A DNA stretch of 64,000 nucleotides from an uncultured Bacilli bacterium (GCA_947629655.1 CANREL010000006.1:1-64000); one strand, 5' to 3'. Shown: positions 18,122 through 28,547, counted from the first letter of the stretch. Numbers and translations are program-made. Notes: generated by a model not told the origin, from the letters alone.

Positions 18122-20929
18122 TTACATTATCTTCTTCAAAAATTGACCAGTATAAGAAGTTGGGCACTTTATAACTTCTTCAGGTGTTCCAGTGACGACA
18201 ATATTACCACCAGCTTCTCCACCTTCAGGTCCTAAATCGATTATATAATCAGCGGTTTTAATCATATCTAAATTGTGCTCAATTACTATTACTGTATCTT
18301 TATTATCTACTATTTTCTGAATAATTGCAAGAAGTCTTTTGATATCATGAATGTGCAATCCTGTCGTAGGTTCATCCATGATAAACAATGTTTTACCAGT
18401 GGCCTTTTTCTGCAATTCTTTAGCGAGTTTGACACGAGCTGCTTCACCACCTGATAGAGTTGTCGCACTCTGTCCCAATTTGATATAACCTAGTCCGACA
18501 TCATCTAAAACTTGAAGTTTATTTTTTATTTTCGGAATGTTTTCAAAAAACTTCAAAGCTTCACTGACACGCATGTCTAAAACTTCAGCAATATTCTTTC
18601 CTTTATATTTTATGTTTAAAGTCTCCGTATTATATCTACTACCATGACAAACTTCACAAGGTATGTAAACATCAGGTAAGAAATGCATTTCAATCTTCTT
18701 TACACCATCACCACGACAAGCTTCACATCTTCCACCTTTTACATTGAATGAAAATCTATTCTTACCAAAGCCATACATTTTGGCTTCTTTCGTAGTAGTG
18801 AACAAATCACGAATGTCATCGAAAACACCCGTATAAGTAGCTGGATTACTTCGTGGTGTACGTCCAATTGGATTTTGTGTGATTTCGACAACTTTATCGA
18901 TGTTTTCTAAACCAATTATTTTTTTATGTTTACCAGGCTTTTCCTTGATCTTATAAATCGCATCTCTTGCTGCTGTCGATAAAATAGACATGACAAGACT
19001 ACTCTTACCACTACCACTGACACCACAGACACAAGTAAATGTTCCAAGTGGGAATTTGACATCAATATCTTTAAGATTATTTTGTTTAGCGCCTTTAACT
19101 TCGATGAACTTTCCATTTCCTTTTCTTCTCTTTTTAGGAACGTCAATACCTAATTCCCCACTCAAATATCTACCAGTTAAACTATTTTTGTTCTTCATGA
19201 CTTCTTCAGGTGTTCCACAAGCCATGATTTCTCCACCTTGATCACCAGCATAAGGACCAATGTCAACGAGATAATCACACGCTAACATCGTATCAGTATC
19301 ATGTTCAACAACGATCAAAGTATTACCCAAATCACGCATTTCTTTTAAAGTATTGATAAGTTTTTCATTATCTCTTTGATGTAGACCAATACTAGGTTCA
19401 TCTAAGACATACAAAACACCGGTCAATCTTGAACCGATTTGTGTTGCCAATCTAATTCTTTGGTTTTCACCACCAGAAAGAGTACTAGCCATTCTGTTCA
19501 AAGTCAAATATTCTAATCCAACATTTTTTAAGAACAACAATCGATTCTTTATCTCTACCAATAATAACTTAGCAATCTGTTCTTGTGAAGGAGTCAACTT
19601 CAATTTATCAAGAAATTCAAGCATGTCTTTAATACTCATACAAGTCATCTCATAAATGTTTTTCTTACCAATTTTAACTGACAAAACCCAATCAGCTAAA
19701 CGAGCTCCATGACAAGTTTCACACTCTGATTCAACCATGTAATTTTCTAACCAATCTCTAATCCATGTACTAGAAGTCTCCATATATCTTCTCTGAAGAT
19801 TGTTTAAAACTCCTTCGTAATAGTCTCTTTGATTGTACTGATTACCACTACGTGTCGAATATTTAAATTGAATGATATCTGGACTACCATATAGAACAAT
19901 GTCTTGTAGTTTCTTCGTCAATTTTCCAAATGGTTTATCCATATCAATCGCATAATGCTTACAAACGCATTCCAACTTTTTATAATCGACACTATCTTGA
20001 TCATCATTAGATGTGACAATGCATCCCTCATTAATTGATTTTGTGCGATCAGGAATGACTAAATCACCATCAATATTCAACTTTATACCAAGACCATTAC
20101 AATCAGGACAAGCCCCAAAAGGAGCATTGAAACTGAACATTCTAGGCTCCAATTCAGGAATTGAAAAATCACAATATGGACAAGCAAAAGACTCTGAGAA
20201 CAATATCTCTTTTTGTCCCATCACATCGACAATAACTTTACCATTCGCAAGTTTAGTCGCTGCTTCAACTGATTCAAAAAGACGACTTCTAATCCCATCT
20301 TTTAAAACCAATCTATCAATTACGACATCAATATTATCCTTGATATTTTTTTCTAGAGTTATATCCTCTGTCAAATCATGTATCTCACCATTTACACGAA
20401 CACGCGCATATCCATCACTTCTAAGTTTATCAAATAAATCCTTATGCGTTCCTTTTTCCCCATGAACAACTGGTGCCATAATGACGATCTTCGTACCTTC
20501 TTCATATTCTAAAATGCGATTGACGATCTCATCAACACTTTGACTAGATATTGGAATGTTATGATTAGGACAATAAGGAACCCCAATACGAGCATATAAA
20601 AGACGTAAATAATCATATATCTCAGTTACCGTTCCCACTGTTGAACGAGGATTCTTACTAGTTGTCTTCTGATCAATACTAATAGCTGGTGATAATCCTT
20701 CAATCGAATCAACATCCGGTTTTTCTGTTCCTCCTAAAAATTGTCTAGCATAAGCACTCAAAGATTCAACATATCTTCTCTGTCCTTCTGCATAAATAGT
20801 ATCAAAAGCAAGACTACTCTTACCACTACCACTAACACCAGTCATGACAATAAATTTATCTTTTGGAAGCGTCAAATTAATATTTTTTAAATTGTTTTCT
20901 CTCGCTCCCTTGATGACAATCTCATTCAT
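18122..20929 (-). CDS. uvrA: excinuclease ABC subunit A
   Basis: UvrA is the damage-recognition ATPase of nucleotide excision repair and loads UvrB. The 935 residues contain two ABC ATPase modules with Walker [10 protein letters not shown] near the N-terminus and again near 640, two signature motifs ([26 protein letters not shown]), and zinc-binding cysteine clusters CPYCDF...CPDCNG and CEACRGDG...CEVCHG. It is complete. It lies downstream of uvrB with a radical SAM gene between them; all three are close enough for one transcript. Confidence 0.99.
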   Translation of the reverse strand: MNEIVIKGARENNLKNINLTLPKDKFIVMTGVSGSGKSSLAFDTIYAEGQRRYVESLSAYARQFLGGTEKPDVDSIEGLSPAISIDQKTTSKNPRSTVGTVTEIYDYLRLLYARIGVPYCPNHNIPISSQSVDEIVNRILEYEEGTKIVIMAPVVHGEKGTHKDLFDKLRSDGYARVRVNGEIHDLTEDITLEKNIKDNIDVVIDRLVLKDGIRSRLFESVEAATKLANGKVIVDVMGQKEILFSESFACPYCDFSIPELEPRMFSFNAPFGACPDCNGLGIKLNIDGDLVIPDRTKSINEGCIVTSNDDQDSVDYKKLECVCKHYAIDMDKPFGKLTKKLQDIVLYGSPDIIQFKYSTRSGNQYNQRDYYEGVLNNLQRRYMETSSTWIRDWLENYMVESECETCHGARLADWVLSVKIGKKNIYEMTCMSIKDMLEFLDKLKLTPSQEQIAKLLLVEIKNRLLFLKNVGLEYLTLNRMASTLSGGENQRIRLATQIGSRLTGVLYVLDEPSIGLHQRDNEKLINTLKEMRDLGNTLIVVEHDTDTMLACDYLVDIGPYAGDQGGEIMACGTPEEVMKNKNSLTGRYLSGELGIDVPKKRRKGNGKFIEVKGAKQNNLKDIDVKFPLGTFTCVCGVSGSGKSSLVMSILSTAARDAIYKIKEKPGKHKKIIGLENIDKVVEITQNPIGRTPRSNPATYTGVFDDIRDLFTTTKEAKMYGFGKNRFSFNVKGGRCEACRGDGVKKIEMHFLPDVYIPCEVCHGSRYNTETLNIKYKGKNIAEVLDMRVSEALKFFENIPKIKNKLQVLDDVGLGYIKLGQSATTLSGGEAARVKLAKELQKKATGKTLFIMDEPTTGLHIHDIKRLLAIIQKIVDNKDTVIVIEHNLDMIKTADYIIDLGPEGGEAGGNIVVTGTPEEVIKCPTSYTGQFLKKIM

Positions 20930-20938
20930 AATTACACC

Positions 20939-21775
20939 TCATTCAAATCTATCTTTAAAAGTACACTTTTTACATAACTTTTCTACACAAATATTGTTTT
21001 CAAAATTATTTTTCATATTCAAAAAACGTTCTGAATTAATAATATCCACAAAACTTGTTGATAAAACATTTCCTAAGTTGATAACTCCTTCTCCATCTAA
21101 ACAACAAGGAACAACAGTACCATCAACCAAAATACCTACATGATCAATTGTACCATGACAATAACCATCAGTAGCATGTCTACTCTTCATATTTGGCCAT
21201 TCAAACATATTAGCTTTGTTGATAAAAATATTATTTGTTATTTTGACATTATCTTCAAACAATATCTTCTTAATAACATCTTCTTCTAAATTGTAATGTT
21301 TAATGATTTTAGCTACAATTTTCTCAGCTTTAGAATCGAGAACATTATCATGTAAAGTCCATAACCTATAACATATATAAATATTGTCTTTCAAATAATC
21401 ACAAGCACTAAACACCATCTCAAAATAATCCTCTTCATCATTTTCTGAATGGAGAGAAACATTTATTTGTCTAACGCATTTATGTCTCTTTAATACGTCT
21501 TTATTTTTATTCAAAAGAGTTCCATTAGTAGTAATGTTAACCGCAATATTGGAATTGTCACAAATATCGAGAAAGACATTGAGATTGGGATTCAACAATG
21601 GTTCTCCTTTGACGTGCAAATATATGTAATCGGTATAAGGCTTAATTTCATCAATGATATGAGAAAAATCAGATACGTTCATGAACTTTTTCTCTCTTTT
21701 ATTATTGAGACAAAAACTACAAGATAAATTACATATATTTGTTATCTCTACATAAATTTTTTTAAACTTCTTCAT
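20939..21775 (-). CDS. radical SAM/SPASM domain protein
   Basis: A 278-residue radical SAM enzyme. The CNLSCSFC motif (Cys15, 19, 22) binds the SAM-reactive 4Fe-4S cluster, and GEPLLNP near 58 is the following glycine-rich motif. The C-terminal part has a SPASM-like arrangement: CHG, then DGTVVPCCLDGEG, GNV, and CVEKLCKKC, which would bind an auxiliary cluster. SPASM enzymes often modify peptides or other enzymes; no precursor peptide is visible next door. It lies between uvrB (2-base gap) and uvrA (9-base gap), so it is co-expressed with excision repair. The substrate is unknown. Confidence 0.88.
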   Translation of the reverse strand: MKKFKKIYVEITNICNLSCSFCLNNKREKKFMNVSDFSHIIDEIKPYTDYIYLHVKGEPLLNPNLNVFLDICDNSNIAVNITTNGTLLNKNKDVLKRHKCVRQINVSLHSENDEEDYFEMVFSACDYLKDNIYICYRLWTLHDNVLDSKAEKIVAKIIKHYNLEEDVIKKILFEDNVKITNNIFINKANMFEWPNMKSRHATDGYCHGTIDHVGILVDGTVVPCCLDGEGVINLGNVLSTSFVDIINSERFLNMKNNFENNICVEKLCKKCTFKDRFE

Positions 21776-21777
21776 AC

Positions 21778-23736
21778 TTACTCACTTTTCATTTCAAATA
21801 ATATATCTCTAAGTTCCATAGCTCTTTCAAAGTCGAGGTTCTTAGCAGCTTCACGCATCTCTTGCTCAATCTTTTCAATCGTCTTATCGCGTTCAAGTCT
21901 AGTTTGTTTCTTATTAGCTTTACCAGTTTTCTTTTCATTTTCATCGACATTAGAAATCAATTCTCTTATCTCTTTCGTAATAGTTTGTGGTACGATACCA
22001 TGTTCTTTATTATATTCTTCTTGAATGCTACGACGACGAGCTGTTTCTTTCATCGCATAATCCATTGAATCAGTGATGTGATCAGCATACATTATACAAC
22101 GACCATTACTATTACGAGCACATCTTCCCATCGTTTGAATCAAACTGCGACTACTTCTTAAGAATCCCTCTTTATCAGCATCTAATATCGCTATTAAACT
22201 GACTTCTGGTATGTCAATTCCTTCACGAAGCAAGTTTATACCAACGACACAATCATATTTGCCAAGACGCAAATCACGAATGATGCGCATGCGTTCAAGA
22301 GTCTTAATCTCAGTGTGAAGATAAGCTACTTTAATATCTATCTCTTTCAAATAGTTAGATAGTTCTTCAGCCATGCGAATCGTCAAAGTCGTTATCAAAA
22401 CACGTTCATTTTTTTCAATGCGATCTCTTATTTCTCCAACTAAATCATCAATCTGTCCTTCAGTTGGTCGCACTTCAACAATGGGATCCAATAGACCCGT
22501 AGGTCTAATTATCTGCTCAACAAATTTGTTATTTACGTGTTCTAATTCGTAATCTCCAGGTGTTGCTGAAACATAGATAGCTTGATTGATTTTACTCTCA
22601 AATTCCTCATATTTAAGAGGACGATTATCCAAAGCACTAGGAAGACGAAAACCGTATTCAACAAGATTCATCTTACGTGCTCTATCACCATTATACATAC
22701 CACGAACTTGAGGAAGTGTAACATGTGACTCATCAACTACTAACAAAAAATCTTTAGGGAAGAAATCCATTAAAGTAGTTGGAGTCTCCCCTTCTTTTCT
22801 TCCTGCCATTGGTCGTGAATAGTTCTCAATTCCCGTACAAAAACCTGTCTCACGAAGCATTTCCATATCATAATTAGTTCGTTGTTCAATTCTCTGAGCT
22901 TCAATCAATTTATTTTCACTTTTGAAATATGCAATGCGCTCTTTCAATTCCTCTTCAATACGTCCAATTGCGGCTTCTAACTTCTCATCACTGATTACGA
23001 AGTGACTGGCAGGGAATAAAGAAATAGTCTTCTTATTGACAAGTATTGCTCCTGTCAAAGTATCTATTTCACTGATGCGATCTATTTCATCACCAAAGAA
23101 TTCAATGCGATATCCATTAGTGCGTTCACTAGCAGGAATTATCTCAAGAACATCACCTCTGACTCTAAAAGTACCTCTTTTAAAGTCATAATCATTTCTT
23201 TCAAAAAGCATTTCCACTAATTTGTTTAAAACATAATCGCGATCAACTTTTTCACCAACACTCAAAGTCAACATCTTATTGCGATATTCATCAACTTCTC
23301 CAATACCATAAATGCAAGAGACAGAAGCAACGACAATGACATCATCACTAGAGATCAATGAACTAGTCGCATAATGACGTAACTCATCAATTTCATCATT
23401 GATAGATGAATCTTTTTCAATATATGTATCAGTAGATGGAACATATGCTTCTGGTTGATAATAATCGTAATATGATACAAAATAACATACATGATTATCA
23501 GGAAATAGTTCTTTAAGTTCACCATATAATTGTCCAGCAAGTGTCTTATTATGAGCTAAAACAAGAGTTGGTTTATTAACCTCTTTAATGACATTAGCAA
23601 TAGTAAATGTTTTACCAGTTCCCGTTGCTCCTAATAAAACTTGTTCTTTCTTACCGGCTTTGATACCAGCAACTAACTCTTTAATAGCTTCTGGTTGGTC
23701 CCCACTAGGTTTAAATTTTGATACCAAATTGAACAT
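21778..23736 (-). CDS. uvrB: excinuclease ABC subunit B
   Basis: UvrB is the helicase-like damage verifier that recruits UvrC. The 652 residues include Walker A GATGTGKT near 38-45, the beta-hairpin [11 protein letters not shown] near 90-100, DESH in motif II, helicase motifs V and VI ([22 protein letters not shown]), and the C-terminal UVR motif about 615-650 that contacts UvrC. It is first in the uvrB-radical SAM-uvrA order, with a promoter just upstream. Confidence 0.99.
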   Translation of the reverse strand: MFNLVSKFKPSGDQPEAIKELVAGIKAGKKEQVLLGATGTGKTFTIANVIKEVNKPTLVLAHNKTLAGQLYGELKELFPDNHVCYFVSYYDYYQPEAYVPSTDTYIEKDSSINDEIDELRHYATSSLISSDDVIVVASVSCIYGIGEVDEYRNKMLTLSVGEKVDRDYVLNKLVEMLFERNDYDFKRGTFRVRGDVLEIIPASERTNGYRIEFFGDEIDRISEIDTLTGAILVNKKTISLFPASHFVISDEKLEAAIGRIEEELKERIAYFKSENKLIEAQRIEQRTNYDMEMLRETGFCTGIENYSRPMAGRKEGETPTTLMDFFPKDFLLVVDESHVTLPQVRGMYNGDRARKMNLVEYGFRLPSALDNRPLKYEEFESKINQAIYVSATPGDYELEHVNNKFVEQIIRPTGLLDPIVEVRPTEGQIDDLVGEIRDRIEKNERVLITTLTIRMAEELSNYLKEIDIKVAYLHTEIKTLERMRIIRDLRLGKYDCVVGINLLREGIDIPEVSLIAILDADKEGFLRSSRSLIQTMGRCARNSNGRCIMYADHITDSMDYAMKETARRRSIQEEYNKEHGIVPQTITKEIRELISNVDENEKKTGKANKKQTRLERDKTIEKIEQEMREAAKNLDFERAMELRDILFEMKSE

Positions 23737-23764
23737 ATTTCCATCTCCCTAAAAAGTCACTCAT

Positions 23765-23793
23765 ATTTTACCACTTTTGTTTTATTTTAACAA
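23765..23793 (-). promoter_or_regulatory. promoter for uvrB
   Basis: On the minus strand, -35 TTGTTA (23788-23793) and -10 TAAAAT (23765-23770) have 17-base spacing, about 28 bases before uvrB. I see no LexA (SOS) box of the CGAAC-type in the 175-base divergent gap. Confidence 0.6.
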
Positions 23794-23912
23794 CTTACAA
23801 TTTTTACCAAAAATTAAGTACCTAACAATACACTTTACAAAGAAATGTTAATCAAAAAATATTAGTTAGTAAAAGTATAAATATTTATGTTATATTATAT
23901 ATAGGTGTTTAT

Positions 23913-24824
23913 ATGGATAATAATCAAAATATTAATGAAATTTCACTTCAATATTTAGAAAATATCCGTCAAGAAATACAACGAGAAAAAAGAACAACAA
24001 AAGTAATTGGATTTTCTATAAGTATTGTTTCAATGCTGCTATTAAAGAATATAGTTGCACTTATGATTGGATTTACAATCACTTTAGCCTTCGAAACTTG
24101 CTTTACGTATAAAAAAGTTAATGACTACAAAATACAATATAAAAAATTAGTAGTTGTCGATGTATTTAAGAGACTGTTCACAAACATAACATACATTCCT
24201 GAAAAAGGTATCAGTTATAATGAAATTAAATCTACTAATATGGTCGATATGGGTAATCGCTTTTATTCAAATGATTACTTATCAGCAACGTATAATAACA
24301 TCCACTTTGAAACATCAGATGTCAATATTGAAGAAGAACATACTGATAGTGAAGGTCATACTCATACAGTAACCCTATTTAGAGGACAATGGTATATATT
24401 TGACTTCAATAAAATGTTTAAATCAAATATTGAAGTATGTAGTAAATATTTTACCGCTAATAAAGCAAAAGGATTATTCAGTTCCTCCAATCTACACAAA
24501 ATTGAATTAGAAGACGTTGATTTCAATAATAATTTTGTCGCTTATTCAGATAATGATTTAGAAGCTTTCTATATATTGACACCAAGTTTAATTCAAAGAA
24601 TAAAAGATCTAAAAAATAGAATAAATGCCCAAATCATCCTTTGCTTTGTTGACAATAAATTACATCTAGGCGTTAACACTGGAAAAGATCTATTTGAACC
24701 AAAGATAAGTGAACCAGTAAACGCTGAAAAATATGGAAATGAAACAATGCAATCTACGCGTAACATAATAAATTTTATTAATGATTTACAATTAGATAAT
24801 GATTTGTTTAGAAGGGAGGTGTAG
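23913..24824 (+). CDS. DUF3137 membrane-associated protein
   Basis: A 303-residue protein of the DUF3137 type, which is commonly encoded next to LemA. It has a short polar N-terminus, two closely spaced hydrophobic helices (about 30-65), then a soluble domain with GNRFYSNDYLSATYNNI and a later FRGQWYIFDF motif typical of the family. The role is unknown; family members are thought to act with LemA at the membrane. It is a plus-strand gene, its stop codon is one base before the lemA start, and the two are surely co-transcribed. Confidence 0.8.
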   Translation: MDNNQNINEISLQYLENIRQEIQREKRTTKVIGFSISIVSMLLLKNIVALMIGFTITLAFETCFTYKKVNDYKIQYKKLVVVDVFKRLFTNITYIPEKGISYNEIKSTNMVDMGNRFYSNDYLSATYNNIHFETSDVNIEEEHTDSEGHTHTVTLFRGQWYIFDFNKMFKSNIEVCSKYFTANKAKGLFSSSNLHKIELEDVDFNNNFVAYSDNDLEAFYILTPSLIQRIKDLKNRINAQIILCFVDNKLHLGVNTGKDLFEPKISEPVNAEKYGNETMQSTRNIINFINDLQLDNDLFRREV

Positions 24825-24825
24825 T

Positions 24826-25368
24826 ATGGAGATCGTTATTGCAATAATCATAATAGTTATTGTTGCTATTTTGATTTGGTACATATCTGTATCCAATAAA
24901 CTTAATAGAGCATTGGTTAAAATAGATGAAGCCAACTCTGGTATCGATGTAGCTCTAACTAAAAGATATGATGTTTTGACAAAAATGATGGATGTCGTAA
25001 AAGCATACGCTAAGCATGAAAAAGAAGTATTATTTGAAGTAGTACAATTGCGAAGCAATATGACAATGGAAGAGAAGAAAACAGAAAATGAAAAAATGAA
25101 TCACAATTTTGATCAAATAAAATTATTAGCAGAAAATTATCCAGAATTGCGATCAAATGAAAATTACAACACATTGCAACTAGCAATATCAGATGTTGAA
25201 GAACATTTACAAGCAGCAAGAAGAATGTACAATTCAAACGTATCTATTCTAAATCAAGCATTAGTAACTTTCCCAACTAGTATCGTTGCTAATTCCAAAG
25301 GAATCACTAAAAGAGAATTCTTTGAGGCAGAAGAGAAAAAAAGAGAAGATGTAAAAATTGATCTATAA
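24826..25368 (+). CDS. lemA: LemA family protein
   Basis: A 180-residue LemA family protein. The N-terminus has one transmembrane helix (about 3-22) and the rest is helical, with LVKIDEANSGIDVALTKRYD and the family segment AARRMYNSNVSILNQALVTFP. The start at 24826 is set by GGGAGG just upstream; the longer reading frame extends into the preceding gene. LemA proteins are membrane anchored with a soluble helical bundle outside; the molecular role is not established. It forms a two-gene unit with DUF3137 and ends at a terminator. Confidence 0.93.
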   Translation: MEIVIAIIIIVIVAILIWYISVSNKLNRALVKIDEANSGIDVALTKRYDVLTKMMDVVKAYAKHEKEVLFEVVQLRSNMTMEEKKTENEKMNHNFDQIKLLAENYPELRSNENYNTLQLAISDVEEHLQAARRMYNSNVSILNQALVTFPTSIVANSKGITKREFFEAEEKKREDVKIDL

Positions 25369-25404
25369 GAAAAGATTTCAAATTTAAATTGAAATCTTTT
25401 TTAT
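25369..25404. terminator. bidirectional terminator, lemA and the riboswitch-controlled gene
   Basis: AAAGATTTCAA pairs with TTGAAATCTTT around a six-base loop and is followed by TTTATTT on the plus strand. On the minus strand a TTTTCTT follows the same stem, so it can also end the convergent gene at 25409-25933. Confidence 0.85.
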
Positions 25405-25408
25405 TTAC

Positions 25409-25933
25409 TTATTTAACTTTTTTAATTGGAGTAGAAGTAAACTTATATGTATCATTAAATTCATCTTCACCTATTGCATAGACATCAGTTGGATTAGCAG
25501 GATCCATTAATAAATAACCACCAGCATTAACTCTTTGAATATCTCCTCCCCACATAGGTGGAGCAAATTCTAAATCATCACCAATTTGAGCAGCAAGCAT
25601 AGGACCTTCCTTTGGCTTATACACACCTTCTTGAAGAGAATCAACTTCATACTTTTTCTTAAATACTGAATCCGTAACAACCCATCTTTCTGGTCCATTT
25701 ACATTTTGAACGATCCAATTAGGTTGACCAGTTTTTTCATCAATACCTACAACACGTTCTTCAGTTTCAACTGTTCCATCAGCTAAAACAGTTTGTATTT
25801 TGCTTTCAGGATTTCCTTGAACAGCTATTACTCTTTTAAACTTGATAGCTTCAGCGAAAGATAAGCTCCCATCTTTTATTTTTTTAGATACATAACTTAA
25901 AATATCCACTTTTTCATAATTTCTTTCTGTCAT
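25409..25933 (-). CDS. protein of unknown function under a Mn2+-type riboswitch
   Basis: A 174-residue soluble protein; start at 25933 (MTERNYEKVD) with AGGAGG upstream. I do not recognise a family. The N-terminal part contains LSYVSKKIKDGSLSFAEAIK; the middle has three tryptophans and the hydrophobic pattern GQPNWIVQNVNGPERWVVTD; the C-terminal part has FAPPMWGGDIQRVNAGGYLLM and DVYAIGEDEFNDTYKF, which loosely recalls small beta-sheet PGDYG-type domains. There are no cysteines, no metal-binding clusters, no transmembrane helix and no signal peptide. The upstream leader is a yybP-ykoY-type riboswitch, so expression is probably raised by manganese. It is monocistronic. Confidence 0.8.
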   Translation of the reverse strand: MTERNYEKVDILSYVSKKIKDGSLSFAEAIKFKRVIAVQGNPESKIQTVLADGTVETEERVVGIDEKTGQPNWIVQNVNGPERWVVTDSVFKKKYEVDSLQEGVYKPKEGPMLAAQIGDDLEFAPPMWGGDIQRVNAGGYLLMDPANPTDVYAIGEDEFNDTYKFTSTPIKKVK

Positions 25934-25969
25934 TTTATTTTCCTCCTCATTTATAATTTCATCAAAGAA

Positions 25970-25996
25970 AATAAAAACTTCACATTTAGTGAAGTC
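25970..25996 (-). terminator. second terminator in the riboswitch leader
   Basis: A 7-bp stem ACTTCAC/GTGAAGT with a 5-base loop is followed by TTTTATTTT on the minus strand, 37 bases before the start codon. The 5' side of this stem (25986-25996) is perfectly complementary over 11 bases to the 3' arm of the first terminator (26025-26035). Confidence 0.75.
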
Positions 25997-26012
25997 AAAT
26001 AAATAACAGAAA

Positions 26013-26048
26013 CAAAAAAAACAAGACTTCACTAATGCAAAGTCTTGT
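26013..26048 (-). terminator. first terminator of the riboswitch expression platform
   Basis: A 9-bp stem ACAAGACTT/AAGTCTTGT (26021-26029 with 26040-26048) is followed by eight T residues on the minus strand. Its 5' arm overlaps the 3' strand of the aptamer closing helix, so aptamer folding and termination exclude each other. Confidence 0.85.
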
Positions 26049-26145
26049 CACAACCAAATGGTTGATATGATGCGGATACAAAGTATCGAAATGACGCATC
26101 ACATATATAAATCAAAGATTTATATCAACTACTCCCCTTGATGCT
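26036..26145 (-). ncRNA. yybP-ykoY (Mn2+) riboswitch aptamer
   Basis: The RNA carries the family signature CAAGGGGAGTAG (26129-26140) at the 5' side and GACAAGACTTTGC at the 3' side, with CAAGG and CTTTG able to form the closing helix. Between them lie three hairpins: ATATAAATC/GATTTATAT, GATGCG/CGCATC with an inner GATAC/GTATC, and AACC/GGTT. This order and the two conserved strands match yybP-ykoY RNAs, which sense Mn2+ and usually switch genes on. The regulated gene here is of unknown function. Confidence 0.85.
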
Positions 26146-26149
26146 GTTA

Positions 26150-26178
26150 ATTATATCATGATATTATCATTTTGTCAA
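26150..26178 (-). promoter_or_regulatory. consensus promoter of the riboswitch transcript
   Basis: Perfect TTGACA (26173-26178), 17-base spacer and perfect TATAAT (26150-26155) on the minus strand, directly before the riboswitch aptamer. A promoter this strong fits control by premature termination. Confidence 0.9.
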
Positions 26179-26181
26179 TAA

Positions 26182-26214
26182 CAAACAAAAAAAGAAAAGA
26201 TATCAATCTTTTCC
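26182..26214 (-). terminator. terminator of the hybrid histidine kinase gene
   Basis: GAAAAGAT/ATCTTTTC with a short loop is followed by seven T residues on the minus strand, at the end of the kinase gene. Confidence 0.8.
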
Positions 26215-28518
26215 TAAATATTTTTTACATATAGATACATATTTATCAATCTTAACTAACAATGAATCATAATTATTATTAACAAAGTCAACATCATTAG
26301 CTTTACTCTTCAATTCATGTTCATAACAAGTATCTGCTAAAGACATAATTCCCAAATATTTACAATCACTTTTTATCGCATGAACAATGATAGCATAATT
26401 AGGCATATCACTCTTCTCTTTAAAATCCTTCAATTTTGGTAAACGTTCATCTATCTCTTTAACAAACTCTTCCATAGTTTCATCATACAATTCCATATCA
26501 CCAAGAAGTTCAAGTCCATGATTTACATCAATGTTATTTGACTCTAGGAATTCTTTAGTATGATTATTTTCAGTTGTTAAAGCTGGATTAGGAGTTGGTT
26601 TTACTTCAACAGGTGTCGTCTCTTCAATAACTTTTTTCTCATTTGTATTATCATTATATGTAACATTAATTTCTAAACTTGTTTTTTCATCACGCTTAGC
26701 TGTAACAGGAGTTGACTTTTTAAAGACAAGATTAAATGATTTAATCATTGCTTCTTTTTCAATTGGTTTAGATAAGTAATCGGTAAAGCCTTCACCAAGA
26801 TATTTTTCGCGCATACCTGTTATAGCATTAGCTGTTAAAACAATAACTGGCATGTTGAAAGAAGATATTTCTTTTAATTTTTTAAAAGCCTCTGTACCAC
26901 TCATTTTAGGCATCATATCATCCATTAGAATTAGATCAAACTTTTCACCAGCTTGTACTTTATCTATACAAGAGAATCCACTATCACAGCATTCAACAAG
27001 AGCATTATATCTTTGAAGTAATTTAGTTGCAACTTTAAGATTTAATGGATTATCATCAACAACAAGAATACGTTTATTACTTAAATCAATTGTATCAGGA
27101 ACACTGACTTCTTCTTTTATATCAATATTATCTATTCTTTGATCAAGAGTTGCCGTAAATTTAGAACCTTCACCATAAACAGTATGAACAATAATATTTC
27201 CACCCATTAGTTCAAGTAATTGTTTAGTTAATGCAAGTCCTAAACCAGTTCCTTCAATAGTAGTATTTCGATCTTCATCAATTCTTTGGAACTTAGTAAA
27301 TAACTTATCTACATTTTCAGGTTTCATTCCACGACCAGAATCTTCTACTGAAATGATTAAGCGACAATTATTATCTTTTTTAACGCAACTAACAGTATAT
27401 TTTACAAAACCTTTATCAGTATATTTATAGGCATTACTAAGTAAATTAGTAACAACTTTCTTAATATTAGCTTTATCTCCATATAAAGTCTTAGGTAAAT
27501 CTTCAGCTATTGATACTTGGAAATCAAGAGCTTTTTCATTCATCTTAGGAGTAATCAATTTACCAAGATCAGTAAATAATTCTTTTGGATTATAATCAGA
27601 ATTAATAATTTCTAATTTACCAGCTTCAATCTTTGAAATATCAAGAATACTATTAACTATTTCCAATAAAGTATTAGAAGCACTAATAATATCTTTAGCA
27701 TTTTCTTTAGCATCTTCCAAAGTAGATGATTGTTCTATTTCATCACTAAATCCAACAATAGCATTCAATGGAGTACGAATTTCATGTGACATATTACTCA
27801 AGAAATCTGTTTTAGCAGCATTAGCCTTATCAGCAGTATCTTTAGCAATCTCTAATTGTTGAATCATTTTAACGTCAGGATTTTCTATAGTGAAATACAT
27901 AACAAAAGTTGTCAAGACTAATAATGGAGTCAATAAAAAATATTCTGGATTTAAACTTTGAAAAACAAGAACAAATATCCCAATAACAAACAATACGGCG
28001 ACAGGAATATATTTTTTATCTAATATATTTTTGTGATTTTTTATTAAGACAAATATTATAACCAAATCTACTACAGCAGAAACAGCATAAACAATGCTAG
28101 TTGGAATTCCAGCAGGTATATAAAGACTTTTCTTAACAGTATAACTCATTGGGAAAATAAAGACTAAAAAAGATAAAATCAAATAAATATAAAAACCTAT
28201 TTTAATCTTTTTATTTTTAGAATCAGTAACATTATAGGAAACAGCCATTACATATAAGAAAAATAATGCAATCCATGTCAAATATAAAAACAAAATAAAT
28301 TTCATAAAAATAGAATAAGAAAGTGAGGTATAAGAAATATTAAACTTCAGCAATACATAGCTAAAGATCTCAACTATGACATTAAAAAAATTAGTAATTA
28401 TAATAGAAGCATATATATTATTTTCAAACGTCATAATCCTTTTTTTTGAAAAATAAACAACTACCAACAATGATATATTAACAAGGCAGCATATAGAAAC
28501 AATAATATTACCACTCAT
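26203..28518 (-). CDS. hybrid sensor histidine kinase with receiver and Hpt domains
   Basis: A 771-residue membrane phosphorelay protein. Seven hydrophobic helices (about 1-210) form the sensor; then HisKA with phospho-accepting His245 in NMSHEIRTPLNAIVGF; HATPase with the N-box and GTGLGLAL near 424-431; a receiver domain from about 480 with acidic DD at 488-489, phospho-acceptor Asp533 and Lys584; and a C-terminal Hpt domain with His713 in VHAIKSDCKYLG. The relay order is H-D-H, yet no separate response regulator or output gene lies nearby, so its target is unknown. It is monocistronic or read with the ligase gene upstream, but terminators separate them. Confidence 0.93.
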   Translation of the reverse strand: MSGNIIVSICCLVNISLLVVVYFSKKRIMTFENNIYASIIITNFFNVIVEIFSYVLLKFNISYTSLSYSIFMKFILFLYLTWIALFFLYVMAVSYNVTDSKNKKIKIGFYIYLILSFLVFIFPMSYTVKKSLYIPAGIPTSIVYAVSAVVDLVIIFVLIKNHKNILDKKYIPVAVLFVIGIFVLVFQSLNPEYFLLTPLLVLTTFVMYFTIENPDVKMIQQLEIAKDTADKANAAKTDFLSNMSHEIRTPLNAIVGFSDEIEQSSTLEDAKENAKDIISASNTLLEIVNSILDISKIEAGKLEIINSDYNPKELFTDLGKLITPKMNEKALDFQVSIAEDLPKTLYGDKANIKKVVTNLLSNAYKYTDKGFVKYTVSCVKKDNNCRLIISVEDSGRGMKPENVDKLFTKFQRIDEDRNTTIEGTGLGLALTKQLLELMGGNIIVHTVYGEGSKFTATLDQRIDNIDIKEEVSVPDTIDLSNKRILVVDDNPLNLKVATKLLQRYNALVECCDSGFSCIDKVQAGEKFDLILMDDMMPKMSGTEAFKKLKEISSFNMPVIVLTANAITGMREKYLGEGFTDYLSKPIEKEAMIKSFNLVFKKSTPVTAKRDEKTSLEINVTYNDNTNEKKVIEETTPVEVKPTPNPALTTENNHTKEFLESNNIDVNHGLELLGDMELYDETMEEFVKEIDERLPKLKDFKEKSDMPNYAIIVHAIKSDCKYLGIMSLADTCYEHELKSKANDVDFVNNNYDSLLVKIDKYVSICKKYLGKD

Positions 28519-28547
28519 ATATTTTCACCTACGATAATTATACACTA

